Source: Bradyrhizobium erythrophlei
GTDB taxonomy: Bacteria; Pseudomonadota; Alphaproteobacteria; Rhizobiales; Xanthobacteraceae
NCBI RefSeq assembly: GCF_900129425.1
Contig: NZ_LT670817.1
Coordinates: forward strand, 6,262,001-6,326,000
DNA: 64,000 bases
Direction: 5' to 3'
Shown here: positions 1 through 8,551 of the stretch, in pieces
How positions within the stretch are numbered: position 1 is the stretch's first letter
How the letters are laid out: every line of letters begins with the position of its first letter
The notes under the pieces: model-generated
Seen by the model: the letters and a program-made list of their open reading frames with translations, nothing else
Told to the model about the DNA's origin: nothing
Database searches by the model: none
Translations under genes and position numbers: made by a program

Positions 1-1
1 C

Positions 2-793
2 GCGCCGACCCCGCTGGAACTCGGTTGCGCCGATCCCGCGCAGCCCTGCATCATTGCCTCATTCCTGGTATCCGATCCACCGTTGAAACAGGTGGTGTCG
101 CGCACCGTGGAAGCCGGCCTGCGCGGCACCAAAGAGCTGAACATAGGTACGCTGGGATGGAAGCTCGGCGTGTTCCGCGCTGACAACACCGACGACATTC
201 TCGCCATTCCCAGTGAGGTGCAGGGCTTCGGCTATTTCCAGAACGTCGGCTCGACCCGCCGCCAGGGCATTGAGGCCGCAGTCAATCTCAAGTCAGCGAC
301 CACAAATCTGTACGCCAGCTATAGCCTGGTGGACGCGCGATTCCTTAACGCCCTCACGCTCGGCTCCCCCAACAGCCCCTTCGCCGACGCCAACGGCAAC
401 ATCCAGGTGCTGCCTGGCGACCAGATCCCGGGGGTCCCGCGCAATCGGATCAAGGCCGGCTTCGATTATTTTGTCACCGACGCGTCCAAGGTCGGCGGAG
501 ATATGCTCTACGTCAGCAGTCAATACTTTGTCGGTGACCAATCCAACCAGTTCCCGAAGCTGCCGGGCTACGCCGTTTTCAACCTGCATGCTTCCTATCA
601 GATCAACAAGAATGTGCAGATCTACGCGCGCGCAGACAATATCTTCAACAATCTCTACTCGACCTACGGGACGTTCTTCGAAACCGACGCCCTACCCAAT
701 TTCGCCAATGGCGGCGCGCCGTTCACTGATCCGCGTTCGCTTAGCCCCGCGCGGCCGCGCGCCTTCTACACCGGCATGAAGGTCACGTTCTGA
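2..793 (+). CDS. TonB-dependent receptor, C-terminal part (cut by window start)
   Basis: This is the last 263 codons of an outer-membrane TonB-dependent receptor; the frame is open from base 2, so the plug and most of the barrel lie outside the window. What is visible are barrel-type alternating strands, the phrase PGVPRNRIKAGFDYF, the Y.R.DNIFNNLYSTYG segment seen near the end of such receptors, and a terminal Phe (GMKVTF) as required for barrel insertion. The substrate cannot be read from the sequence. Its position beside a PQQ-type ABC exporter and xoxF makes a lanthanide- or metal-chelate receptor (LutH-like role) an attractive inference. It converges on the ABC permease gene 20 bases downstream. 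Confidence 0.88.
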   Translation, partial: APTPLELGCADPAQPCIIASFLVSDPPLKQVVSRTVEAGLRGTKELNIGTLGWKLGVFRADNTDDILAIPSEVQGFGYFQNVGSTRRQGIEAAVNLKSATTNLYASYSLVDARFLNALTLGSPNSPFADANGNIQVLPGDQIPGVPRNRIKAGFDYFVTDASKVGGDMLYVSSQYFVGDQSNQFPKLPGYAVFNLHASYQINKNVQIYARADNIFNNLYSTYGTFFETDALPNFANGGAPFTDPRSLSPARPRAFYTGMKVTF

Positions 794-813
794 CGCTGTA
801 CGGAAAGCTCGCT

Positions 814-1662
814 TCAACCCGCCGGCGTGTTGCGCCGAGCCAGGAAACCGCGCGCCGGATCGTAAGCCAAAATAGCGCCGAACAGGAACACGATGGTGCA
901 GCCGACAACCACGCCCAGCGAAATCCAATTCACCTGCTCATAAAGCGCAAAACGAATGAGCTCGGTCGCATGGGTGAACGGATTGATCTGGCAGATATAA
1001 TACAGCAGCGGACTGGATTCCTTGACGCGCCATAGCGGATATAGCGCTGACGATGCAAAGAACATCGGAAAAATGACAAAGTTCATGACGCCGGCGAAAT
1101 TCTCCAGCTGCTTGATCAGCGATGAAATCAGCATTCCCAATGCCCCAAGCATGAACCCGCTGAGCAGCAACGCCGGCAGCAGCGCCAGATAGCCAAGCGG
1201 CGGCGCTTCGATATCCCAGAACCAGGCGATCAGCAGGAAAGCGTAGGCCTGCAGCACGGATACCAGCGTGCCCGCCAGAAGCTTCGATGTGAGCAGCCAC
1301 CAGCGCGGGAACGGGCTGACCAGCAGCGTGCGCATTCCGCCGGTCTCGCGGTCATAGACCATCGTGAGCGAGGACTGCATGCCGTTGAAAAGCTGTATCA
1401 TCGCGATCAGTCCGGGGGCGATATAGACCTCGTAGAGGACATAGGTCTCGTAGGGCGGGATGATCGAGACGCCGAGCACCTGGCGAAATCCGGCGGCGAA
1501 AATGAACAGCCAGACCAGCGGACGCACCAGCGCGGAGACGAAGCGTTCGCGCTGGTGGATGAAACGCAGCGCTTCCCGCCAGACGATGCCCTTGAGGCAG
1601 ATAAAATACTGCGCCAACGAGAAGCTGTGTCTGTCGCCTGCTTCGCCGATAGCCACCGTCAT
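814..1662 (-). CDS. ABC-2 type permease of the PQQ-dependent alcohol oxidation system
   Basis: A 282-residue inner-membrane protein with about six hydrophobic segments, organised like ABC-2 exporter permeases: a cytoplasmic N-terminus, the central VYDRETGGMRTLLVSPF coupling region (about residues 102-118), and NPFTHATELIRFALY near the last membrane span. This resembles permeases found beside quinoprotein alcohol dehydrogenases (PedC/LutF-like). It would form a transporter with the ATPase encoded just upstream. The two genes overlap by four bases (ATGA), indicating translational coupling. The cargo is unknown; in methylotrophs related pairs belong to lanthanide uptake clusters. The family assignment is good and the transport direction and substrate are inferred. 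Confidence 0.88.
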   Translation of the reverse strand: MTVAIGEAGDRHSFSLAQYFICLKGIVWREALRFIHQRERFVSALVRPLVWLFIFAAGFRQVLGVSIIPPYETYVLYEVYIAPGLIAMIQLFNGMQSSLTMVYDRETGGMRTLLVSPFPRWWLLTSKLLAGTLVSVLQAYAFLLIAWFWDIEAPPLGYLALLPALLLSGFMLGALGMLISSLIKQLENFAGVMNFVIFPMFFASSALYPLWRVKESSPLLYYICQINPFTHATELIRFALYEQVNWISLGVVVGCTIVFLFGAILAYDPARGFLARRNTPAG

Positions 1663-2477
1663 CTGGCTACTTCCAATTCTTCCCGATCGGCGGTCCCGGT
1701 CAGCCGGTTGAAGGCGTCGCGCAGATCGGCGCCGTCGGAACTGCCGACGACGTCGCCGAGCGCGCCATGGGCCAGGACGCTGCCTTTGTGCAAGACCACC
1801 ACGTCATCGCCGGCGCCGGCTTCGTCGATCAGGTGCGTCGCCCAGAGCACGCCGATGCCCTCCACCACCGAGAGCCGGCGAACGTGCTCGAGGATGTCGG
1901 CGCGCGCCTTGATGTCGAGGCCGACCGTCGGCTCGTCCAGCAGAAGCAGGCGGGGCCGGTGCAGCAGCGCGCGGGCTATCTCGATGCGGCGCATCTGCCC
2001 GATCGAGAGATTGCCGACGCGATCCCCGCTGCGATCGGCCATCGCCACGCGGTCCAGGACCTGCGCGATCAGCTCATTGGCGCGCTTGCTGGCGATGCCG
2101 TGCAGCGCCGCGTGGTACATCAGGTTCTGCCGCACCGAAATGTCGAGATCGAGCGCGCGGGATTGAAAGACCACGCCGAGCATGCTCAAGGCCGCCCCCG
2201 GTTCGCTCGCAACATCGTGCCCGAAAATGCGGATCTGACCCGATCGTATCGCATAGAGCCGCGTGATCAGCGAGAACAGCGTCGACTTGCCGGCGCCATT
2301 CAATCCCAGCAGCACGGTGAAAGACGACTGCCTGACGGTCAGGCTGACATCGTTCAACGCGATCCGCGCGCCGTAGCGATGACTGACGCGACTGACCTCA
2401 AGTGCCGGTGTCTGGGCGTGCCCGACCGGCTTCAAGAGCATTTCCGACGGCCCGGAATCCATCTGCGAGAGCGACAA
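1659..2477 (-). CDS. ABC transporter ATPase, PQQ-dependent alcohol dehydrogenase system
   Basis: A 272-residue nucleotide-binding subunit. Visible motifs are Walker A GLNGAGKST (about residues 58-66), a Q-loop at VVFQSRALD, the signature LSIGQMRRIEIA, Walker B LLLLDEPTVGLD and the switch His in LWATHL. The signature reads LSIGQ, not LSGGQ. Its partner is the permease gene that overlaps its stop codon. The start taken is TTG at 2477, preceded by AAAGG; an ATG at 2462 is an alternative. The arrangement with XoxF genes matches the PQQ-associated ABC family (PedA/LutE-like naming in other bacteria). The exported or imported substrate is not established. Confidence 0.88.
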   Translation of the reverse strand: MSLSQMDSGPSEMLLKPVGHAQTPALEVSRVSHRYGARIALNDVSLTVRQSSFTVLLGLNGAGKSTLFSLITRLYAIRSGQIRIFGHDVASEPGAALSMLGVVFQSRALDLDISVRQNLMYHAALHGIASKRANELIAQVLDRVAMADRSGDRVGNLSIGQMRRIEIARALLHRPRLLLLDEPTVGLDIKARADILEHVRRLSVVEGIGVLWATHLIDEAGAGDDVVVLHKGSVLAHGALGDVVGSSDGADLRDAFNRLTGTADREELEVAR

Positions 2478-2733
2478 ACAGACCTTTCAGAACCTCGCGC
2501 GTCGTGCCGTCGAGCGCCGGATAAATGCGTCATGCCGGTCCATTTCGACGCGCAGACCTTCAGGTTCGATGTCGGCGATTTAACCTACTGGGTCGGCGGC
2601 GGCAAGCTTCGCCGGCCCAAGCTTGACCCGGATTGCCGATCCTGACAAAATTATTGAGCTGGCCGACGCGGGAAGTTTGTGTTGCAGCGCATTGAACGTT
2701 TGGATTCCAATAAGTGCAACAACGGATGGGCCA

Positions 2734-3126
2734 GTGACAAATCTTCAGGTGTATGTTTTCGCCGCCTTCGTGCTTGCGGGTTCGGCGGGCGCCGCGGGCG
2801 CCCAGGATGCTGCGCTCGGCGAGAAGGTATTTCTCAAGTGCAAGGCCTGTCATCAGATCGGCGAAGGCGCCAAGGACGCGGTCGGCCCGGTGCTCAACGG
2901 CGTCGTCGGCCGCAAGGCCGGCACTTATCCCGACTATAATTACAGCGACGCCAACAAGAATTCCGGCATCACCTGGGACGAGGCGACCCTGAAGGAATAC
3001 CTGAAAAATCCGCGCGCCAAGGTTCCCGGCACCAAGATGATTTTCCCCGGATTGCCGAAGGAGGAGGACATCGACAATGTCATCGCCTATCTCAAGCAAT
3101 TCGGCCCCGACGGTAAAAAATCCTGA
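2734..3126 (+). CDS. Class I cytochrome c (c550/c2-like), periplasmic
   Basis: A 130-residue monoheme cytochrome c. A Sec signal peptide (about residues 1-23, ending AGA) is followed by the heme-binding CKACH at residues 36-40 and a KMIFPG segment that supplies the Met axial ligand. The fold resembles mitochondrial-type cytochrome c. A longer open frame reaches 2623, but the GTG at 2734 begins a proper signal peptide, so I use it. It could carry electrons from the quinoproteins or XoxG to the terminal oxidase. It is transcribed away from the ABC ATPase gene, with 256 bases between them in which I see no gene. Confidence 0.9.
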   Translation: MTNLQVYVFAAFVLAGSAGAAGAQDAALGEKVFLKCKACHQIGEGAKDAVGPVLNGVVGRKAGTYPDYNYSDANKNSGITWDEATLKEYLKNPRAKVPGTKMIFPGLPKEEDIDNVIAYLKQFGPDGKKS

Positions 3127-3209
3127 GCGGGTATCGCTTGGAGCCGGATCGAACGCAGGCCAGGCTTTGCCTTTGTCGAGCAGGGATAACGGCGTGAAGG
3201 GCGTTGACG

Positions 3210-3572
3210 ATGGCTTGCTTGCGCACTTTGTTCCGATCAGGCGCCCTTTTGGCGATCTCTCTCGTCGCCGCGGCTCCCCGGGTCATGGCTGAAGATCTCA
3301 ACGACTACCCGACATCGGCGCGCGCAGACTATGTTTTCGGCTGCATGAAGGCCAACGGCGAAACCCAGGAACTGCTGCAGAAGTGTTCCTGCTCGATCGA
3401 CGTGATCGCGTCGATTATCCCTTACGACCGTTACGTGGCCGCCGAGACCATTCTCTCGATGTCCCAGGTCACGGGACCGGTCGGTTCTGAATTTCGGTCG
3501 ACCGAGCCAGCCAGGTTGGCATTGCAGGAATTCCGCCGGGCCCAGGCGGAAGCCGAAGTTCGCTGTTTCTGA
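3210..3572 (+). CDS. Small secreted Cys-containing protein of the PQQ/xox locus
   Basis: A 120-residue exported protein with a hydrophobic signal peptide ending near VMA, then a mature domain with Cys residues in FGCMKAN, QKCSCSID and a terminal RCF. I do not recognise a named domain. The even number of Cys residues and the periplasmic address suggest disulfides or a redox or metal role. It lies just downstream of the cytochrome c gene in the same direction, so it may be its partner. The ATG at 3210 is preferred over an in-frame TTG at 3204. Confidence 0.72.
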   Translation: MACLRTLFRSGALLAISLVAAAPRVMAEDLNDYPTSARADYVFGCMKANGETQELLQKCSCSIDVIASIIPYDRYVAAETILSMSQVTGPVGSEFRSTEPARLALQEFRRAQAEAEVRCF

Positions 3573-3655
3573 CCGGATTTTGTCGCGGTTGGCATTTTCT
3601 CGCGCGGTGACCGTGTCAGGCCGCAAGCGGAAACTCAGAAGTCCGTCAAACGCGG

Positions 3656-3679
3656 ATGGCCGGGGCGAAGCCCGGCCAT
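3656..3679. terminator. Palindrome between convergent genes
   Basis: A perfect 9-bp inverted repeat (ATGGCCGGG ... CCCGGCCAT) around the loop GCGAAG lies between the convergent secreted-protein and SoxYZ-like genes. There is no long T run on either side. It may be a weak bidirectional terminator or one copy of a REP-like intergenic palindrome. Confidence 0.5.
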
Positions 3680-3711
3680 GACGAAAAGCAGAATTATTTT
3701 AAGCACTTCCG

Positions 3712-4548
3712 CTACAGCATCGGTTTTTCGACCGGCCATTCGTCCTTGAACAGATTTTTGCTGGTATCGATTCCCTCGGCGCGAAATCTGGCGGCGCCGT
3801 TAGGCTTGTAGTTGAAGCGGATGTTCGGATCTTCCGAGATTGCGATCCCGCCATCCATCGCCATCACAAGATCGTCGCCCTGCCAGATCTTGAGGTTCTC
3901 GATAAAGAACGGCGGCACGTAAAGCCGGGTCAGTTGATCCATCTGCAGGCCCGAATTCTGCGGATGTCGCAGCATGAGCTGGGCTTCGGGCAGCGCCTCG
4001 GCCTCCTGCCGGAACGTCCGGAATTTCATCTGCCCGAGCATCGATTTGGTGGCGTCGCTATTCGATGAAGCCGGCGCCGAACAGCCCCCGGACGCCTTCA
4101 CGTAAGCCTTGACGCCGTAGAGCTTGCCATCGCTGAGTTCGGCGACGGCGCGCACATAGGAGTAGCTGTTGACCCGCACGCGCGTTGAAATAGAGGTCAC
4201 GCCGGAATGCGGTCCGATCGTAAACGTTCCGGCGACCGGTGCGGGATTTTCGTCGATGACCAGCGTCAGCGATTGCAGCGTGCGCTTGTCGTCACCGGTG
4301 AAGTTGACGCGCATGCCGATCGGCACGATGGCGGAATCCTCGGCGCGCCGCGGCGCATCCAACACCACCAGGCCGGAGCCATCGAGAATTGGACGGCCCT
4401 TGAAGATATCGTCCTTGATACTGTTCCAGGTTTCTTCCGAAGGCTGATCCTGGGCCGCAGTCGTGGACTGAGCCCGCGCCGGCGGCGGTCCCGCAAAACA
4501 GAGCGCGACCATCAGCGCCGGCACGATCACTCTGGAAAAAATCGACAT
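3712..4548 (-). CDS. Quinoprotein-associated SoxYZ-like carrier protein
   Basis: A 278-residue periplasmic protein in which a SoxY-like and a SoxZ-like domain are fused in one chain. After a signal peptide (residues 1-27, cleavage after ARA) the SoxY-like part runs to about residue 150 and ends in KASGGCSAPA, with Cys156 in the place of the SoxY swinging-arm Cys. The SoxZ-like part follows, with HPQNSGLQMDQ near residue 200. In Sox systems this Cys carries a sulfur intermediate. Here no sox genes are near and the neighbour is a SoxH-like metallohydrolase, so the cargo is unknown. The start at 4548 is chosen for the signal peptide; the open frame extends further upstream. Confidence 0.85.
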   Translation of the reverse strand: MSIFSRVIVPALMVALCFAGPPPARAQSTTAAQDQPSEETWNSIKDDIFKGRPILDGSGLVVLDAPRRAEDSAIVPIGMRVNFTGDDKRTLQSLTLVIDENPAPVAGTFTIGPHSGVTSISTRVRVNSYSYVRAVAELSDGKLYGVKAYVKASGGCSAPASSNSDATKSMLGQMKFRTFRQEAEALPEAQLMLRHPQNSGLQMDQLTRLYVPPFFIENLKIWQGDDLVMAMDGGIAISEDPNIRFNYKPNGAARFRAEGIDTSKNLFKDEWPVEKPML

Positions 4549-4649
4549 GGTCGAATTCCATTTCCATAATGAAGCAGCGCCATGTCTACAGGAAAACGCT
4601 GCAAGCGACAAGCCGCGCTGCGTCGCAGCGAAGCCAGACGATAGGACCA

Positions 4650-5687
4650 TCACTCCCATTCAAGTTCACCGAATGCGGCGATGACGTTGCGTGAGCTGTA
4701 TTCGTCGAACAATTGCCATTGCGACTTTTCGCTTCGCCCGGCCTTTCTGGCCGCCTCGGTAAGCGGAGTTCCTTTGGCAATGAGGCCGCGCACTTCCGTG
4801 ACGAGGCCGTCGAGGTAGCGACGTTCGTTGTCAACAGCGCCGCGCCAATCGCCGACGATGGGGCCATGCCCGGGAACGACGCGCGTGGCGGGAATGCGCA
4901 ATAGCGCCTGCAGGTCGCCTAGAAAGCCGCGAACGCTGCCATCGATGACCGGTATATGCCCGACGAACAGCAGATCGCCGGCGAACAGGGTGGAACTTGT
5001 ATTGTCGAAGACCGTCAGATCATTGTCGGTATGCGCCGCTTGCCAGGCTTTCAGCGTGAGCGTTCGCCCGCCGAGATCGAGTTGCATTTCATCGTCGACG
5101 AGCAGCGTGGGCGGCACGATCTTCACTTCATCGATCAGTGCATCGCCGAGCACTTCGCGGAATGCCTTCAGGTAAAATTCGCCCCGCGCCGTCATCGCAC
5201 GCGGCAAATTATGGTGCCCGACAAAAATAGTTCCATTCCGCACGAAGGCCGCGTTGCCAAAAATGTGATCGGGATGAACGTGGGTATTGACGACATAGCG
5301 AACCGGCTTTGGAGTCACGGCGCGGATCGCGGCCAGCAGGCGGGCTCCTTCGCGCACGCTGCCGCCGCTATCGATCACCGCGACCGCATCGTCGCCGACA
5401 ACAAAGCCGACATTGGCGGTGTCGCCCTGATTGGTCTTGTTCATCATCGCGATATCGCCGACGTGAGCGTAGACCCCGGGCGCGACCTCGGAGACTGGCA
5501 ACGGCGTCAGCGCTGGTTGTTGCGGCTGCGCATGGCTGACGCGCGAAGGCAGCGCCAAAACAAAAATCGTCCCAAGAACAATTCCCACGAAACACAATGC
5601 CCACCGTGCATGACCATCAGGATGGGCACGCCGCCCACGCCCGCGAGACAAACGGTTTCGGTCAGTCGCCAGTTTCTCGCCTTTCAT
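4650..5687 (-). CDS. Quinoprotein relay system zinc metallohydrolase (MBL fold, SoxH-like)
   Basis: A 345-residue metallo-beta-lactamase-fold hydrolase. It has an N-terminal membrane or signal segment (about residues 29-53), the metal motif HVHPDH at 136-141, a later HTDND and the VVPGHGPIVG loop that supplies the last metal His. It belongs with MBL proteins found next to quinoprotein dehydrogenases and SoxYZ-like carriers. A plausible job is hydrolysing the adduct carried on the Cys of the carrier encoded 101 bases downstream, but that is inference. GGTGGAGA before ATG 5687 supports the start. It is divergent from xoxF across 352 bases. Confidence 0.88.
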   Translation of the reverse strand: MKGEKLATDRNRLSRGRGRRAHPDGHARWALCFVGIVLGTIFVLALPSRVSHAQPQQPALTPLPVSEVAPGVYAHVGDIAMMNKTNQGDTANVGFVVGDDAVAVIDSGGSVREGARLLAAIRAVTPKPVRYVVNTHVHPDHIFGNAAFVRNGTIFVGHHNLPRAMTARGEFYLKAFREVLGDALIDEVKIVPPTLLVDDEMQLDLGGRTLTLKAWQAAHTDNDLTVFDNTSSTLFAGDLLFVGHIPVIDGSVRGFLGDLQALLRIPATRVVPGHGPIVGDWRGAVDNERRYLDGLVTEVRGLIAKGTPLTEAARKAGRSEKSQWQLFDEYSSRNVIAAFGELEWE

Positions 5688-6039
5688 CGTTCTCCACCGG
5701 ACGGATGGAGGCTTGGTAACATGTTATTCCAACCCGAAATGTGCGCGGCCGGTTCAGAGGTTCCAACGCACATTGCGGTGCAAGAGAGCGCAAATCATAA
5801 CTTGCTTATGCTTGAAGAGTTACATAAACTTTTTCTGCTTCTGGCTTCATGAGTAACGGTGAATAGTTGCGGGCACTGTTCGCTGCACTCTAGATTCACA
5901 GACTGTGAAACGATTCACAGCCATGACACGGTGCCGAAAAATTCATCCAAATGAGGGCGAAAGACGTCCCGTGGAGAATGTCCGCGTTATCCAAGGAGCG
6001 TCAGCGACCCTCTAGGCAAAAAACCCAGGGAGGAAGCGA
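5688..6039. promoter_or_regulatory. Divergent control region of xoxF and the relay operon
   Basis: This 352-base gap without a gene separates the two divergent transcripts. It is more AT-rich than the flanking genes at about 5785-5850. The most striking element is the operator-like palindrome at 5895-5920, listed separately. I cannot assign -35 and -10 boxes with confidence. Confidence 0.6.
5895..5920. promoter_or_regulatory. Candidate operator upstream of xoxF
   Basis: The sequence TTCACAG-A-CTGTGAA (5895-5909) is a perfect 7-bp inverted repeat with a one-base centre. A third TTCACAG follows at 5914-5920 in direct orientation. Three half-sites within 26 bases, about 120 bases before the xoxF start, look like a binding site for a dimeric regulator, for example the response regulators or lanthanide-switch regulators known for xox/mxa genes. 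The regulator itself is not identifiable here. Confidence 0.6.
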
Positions 6040-7920
6040 ATGAGTAAATTTTTAGTCGTTACGACTTCGATCTTCGGCCTGTTGGCCGTGCAGGGCTTTG
6101 CGGCACGCGCCGACGAAGCCTTGGACAAGGCCGCCAAGGACCCCAAGCAATGGGCGATGCAGCAAGGCGACAACGCCAATACGCGCTATTCCAAGCTCAA
6201 TCAGATCACCTCATCCAACGTCAAGAAGCTGCAGGTCGCCTGGACGTTTTCAACCGGCGTGCTGCGCGGTCACGAAGGCGGACCGCTGGTGATTGGCGAC
6301 GTGATGTATGTCCACACGCCGTTTCCAAATACGGTGTATGCGCTTGACCTGAACAATGAAGGCAAGATCCTCTGGAAGTATGAACCGCGGCAGGATCCCA
6401 ACGTCATCCCGATCATGTGCTGCGACACCGTCAATCGCGGCGTTGCCTATGCCGACGGCAAGATCTTCCTGCATCAGGCCGATACCACGCTGGTCGCGCT
6501 CGACGCCAAGACTGGAACGCCGGTCTGGTCGGTGATGGACGGCGAGGCCGGCAAGGGCCAATCCGGTACCGACGCGCCGTTCATATTCAAGGACAAGGTT
6601 CTGGTCGGCGTTTCCGGCGGCGAATTCGGCGTTCGCGGCTGGGTCAGCGCGTACAACATCAAGGACGGCAAGCTGGTCTGGCGCGGCTATTCGGAAGGGC
6701 CGGACTCCGACACGCTGATCGATCCGGACAAGACGACGTCGCTCGGCAAGCCGGTCGGGCCTGATTCATCGACCTCCACCTGGCAGGGCGATCAATGGAA
6801 GATCGGCGGCGGCGCCACATGGGGCTGGTACTCCTACGATCCCGAGTTGAACCTCGTCTATTACGGTTCGGGCAATCCCTCGACCTGGAACCCGGTGCAA
6901 CGCCCCGGTGACAACCGGTGGTCGATGTCGATCTGGGCGCGCGACCTCGATACCGGCAAGGTCAAGTGGATCTACCAGATGACCCCGCACGACGAATGGG
7001 ACTTCGACGGCGTCAACGAAATGATCCTCACCGATCAGACCATCGGCGGCACCCCGAGGAAGCTGCTGACCCATTTCGACCGCAACGGCTTCGGCTACAC
7101 GCTCGATCGGGCGACCGGCGAATTGCTGGTCGCGCAAAAATTCGATCCGGTGGTGAACTGGGCGACCAAGGTCGACATGGACAAGTCGTCCAAGACCTAC
7201 GGTCGGCCGCTGGTCGTCGACGCCTATTCGACCCAGCATAACGGCGAAGACACCAACTCGAAGGGCATCTGCCCGGCGGCACTCGGCACCAAGGACGAAC
7301 AACCGGCCGCCTATAGCCCGGAGACGCAACTGTTCTACGTGCCGACCAACCATGTCTGCATGGACTATGAGCCCTACAAGGTCGCCTACACGGCCGGTCA
7401 GGCCTATGTCGGTGCCGCCGTGGCGATGTATCCGCCCAAAGGCGACAGCAACATGGGCAATTTCATCGCCTGGGACGGCAAGACCGGCAAGATCGTGTGG
7501 TCCAACAAGGAGCAGTTCTCCGCCTGGGGCGGCGCCTTGGCAACCGCCGGCAACGTGGTCTTCTACGGCACGCTGGAGGGCTATCTGAAGGCGGTCGATG
7601 CCAAGACCGGCAAGGAACTCTACAAGTTCAAGACCCCGTCCGGCATCATCGGCAACGTCATGACCTACGAGCACGGCGGCAAGCAATACATTGCCGTGCT
7701 TTCCGGCGTCGGCGGCTGGGCCGGCATCGGCCTGGCGGCCGGTCTGCTGCAGCCTGAGAACGCCGCCGCCTGGCATGGCGCCGTCGACCAGGGCAAGTTG
7801 CCGACCAAGGACAAGACCGTCGACACCGCGGGCCTCGGCGCCGTCGGCGGCTATGCGGGCCTGGCGTCCTATACATCGCTGGGCGGGACGTTGACGGTAT
7901 TCGCCTTGCCGAGCGAATAG
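6040..7920 (+). CDS. xoxF: XoxF-type lanthanide-dependent methanol dehydrogenase
   Basis: A 626-residue periplasmic PQQ dehydrogenase that oxidises methanol to formaldehyde or formate and passes electrons to cytochrome XoxG. The signal peptide ends near ARA (residue 24). The adjacent Cys127-Cys128 pair forms the vicinal disulfide near PQQ. The segment PHDEWDFDG holds the catalytic Asp321 and, two residues on, Asp323: this extra Asp is the lanthanide ligand found in XoxF, where the Ca enzyme MxaF has Ala. Trp-docking-type repeats (DAKTG...W) recur through the eight-bladed propeller. No small-subunit (mxaI) gene is nearby, as expected for XoxF. GGGAGGAAG precedes the ATG. It is followed by an intrinsic terminator and then xoxG. 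Confidence 0.97.
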   Translation: MSKFLVVTTSIFGLLAVQGFAARADEALDKAAKDPKQWAMQQGDNANTRYSKLNQITSSNVKKLQVAWTFSTGVLRGHEGGPLVIGDVMYVHTPFPNTVYALDLNNEGKILWKYEPRQDPNVIPIMCCDTVNRGVAYADGKIFLHQADTTLVALDAKTGTPVWSVMDGEAGKGQSGTDAPFIFKDKVLVGVSGGEFGVRGWVSAYNIKDGKLVWRGYSEGPDSDTLIDPDKTTSLGKPVGPDSSTSTWQGDQWKIGGGATWGWYSYDPELNLVYYGSGNPSTWNPVQRPGDNRWSMSIWARDLDTGKVKWIYQMTPHDEWDFDGVNEMILTDQTIGGTPRKLLTHFDRNGFGYTLDRATGELLVAQKFDPVVNWATKVDMDKSSKTYGRPLVVDAYSTQHNGEDTNSKGICPAALGTKDEQPAAYSPETQLFYVPTNHVCMDYEPYKVAYTAGQAYVGAAVAMYPPKGDSNMGNFIAWDGKTGKIVWSNKEQFSAWGGALATAGNVVFYGTLEGYLKAVDAKTGKELYKFKTPSGIIGNVMTYEHGGKQYIAVLSGVGGWAGIGLAAGLLQPENAAAWHGAVDQGKLPTKDKTVDTAGLGAVGGYAGLASYTSLGGTLTVFALPSE

Positions 7921-7948
7921 GCGCGACGTCACGGTGAGATGACCACAG

Positions 7949-7986
7949 ATCGGCGCGCTGCGCTTTCCGCCGCGCGCCGATTTTTT
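7949..7986 (+). terminator. Intrinsic terminator between xoxF and xoxG
   Basis: The 10-bp stem ATCGGCGCGC ... GCGCGCCGAT is followed directly by five more T residues. It lies 28 bases after the xoxF stop and 40 bases before the xoxG start. It would let xoxF be expressed well above the downstream genes, with xoxGJ reached by read-through or their own promoter. Confidence 0.85.
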
Positions 7987-8026
7987 ATCCGCCCCCCAAA
8001 ACTTCAAAATGCACAAGGACAGTTGC

Positions 8027-8551
8027 GTGACGATCAATCACTGGAAATTCGCGCTCGTTATCCTGGCGAGCGCCTTCGCCGGCACGGCCGCCTATGCTGA
8101 CGGGTCGGGCGATCCGGCGGTGGCGTCATCCGACAATGGCAAATATGCGGACAAGGACGGCAACCCGACCTACAAGATCAGTCCGGACGGAACCGTCGAC
8201 TGGTACACGTTCTCCGGCTTCCGCCGCTATCATTCCGACTGCCATGTTTGTCACGGGCCCAACGGCGAGGGATCGAGCTACGCGCCGGCACTGGCGAATT
8301 CACTGAAGACGCTGAGCTACGCCGACTTCGTCAATATCGTCACCAACGGCCGCAAGAACGTCGACGCCGCCAACGACAAGGTGATGCCGTCGTTCGCGAC
8401 CAACGTCAACGTGATGTGCTACATGGACGACATCTACGTGTATCTGCGCGCCCGCGCCAACGATGCCATTCCGGGCGGCCGCCCGCCCAGCCACGAAGAC
8501 AAACCGGAAGCGGCCAAAGAGGCCGAGGAAAGCTGTACGGGGATCAAATGA
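8027..8551 (+). CDS. xoxG: Cytochrome c, XoxF electron acceptor
   Basis: A 174-residue periplasmic c-type cytochrome of the methanol-metabolism family. It has a signal peptide (residues 1-24, cleavage after AYA), the heme motif CHVCH at residues 72-76 and VMPSF as likely Met ligand. Further Cys residues in NVMCYMDD and near the C-terminus (ESCTG) are typical of the four-Cys methanol cytochromes. It accepts electrons from XoxF. GTG 8027 is chosen because AAGGA lies seven bases upstream and it begins a clean signal peptide; ATG 8009 in frame is the alternative. It overlaps xoxJ by four bases. Confidence 0.93.
   Translation: MTINHWKFALVILASAFAGTAAYADGSGDPAVASSDNGKYADKDGNPTYKISPDGTVDWYTFSGFRRYHSDCHVCHGPNGEGSSYAPALANSLKTLSYADFVNIVTNGRKNVDAANDKVMPSFATNVNVMCYMDDIYVYLRARANDAIPGGRPPSHEDKPEAAKEAEESCTGIK

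Noticed and set aside
6766..8037. A 423-codon open frame antisense to xoxF
   Set aside because: It mirrors the GC-rich codon pattern of xoxF on the other strand, has no family character or signal, and would run through the terminator between xoxF and xoxG.
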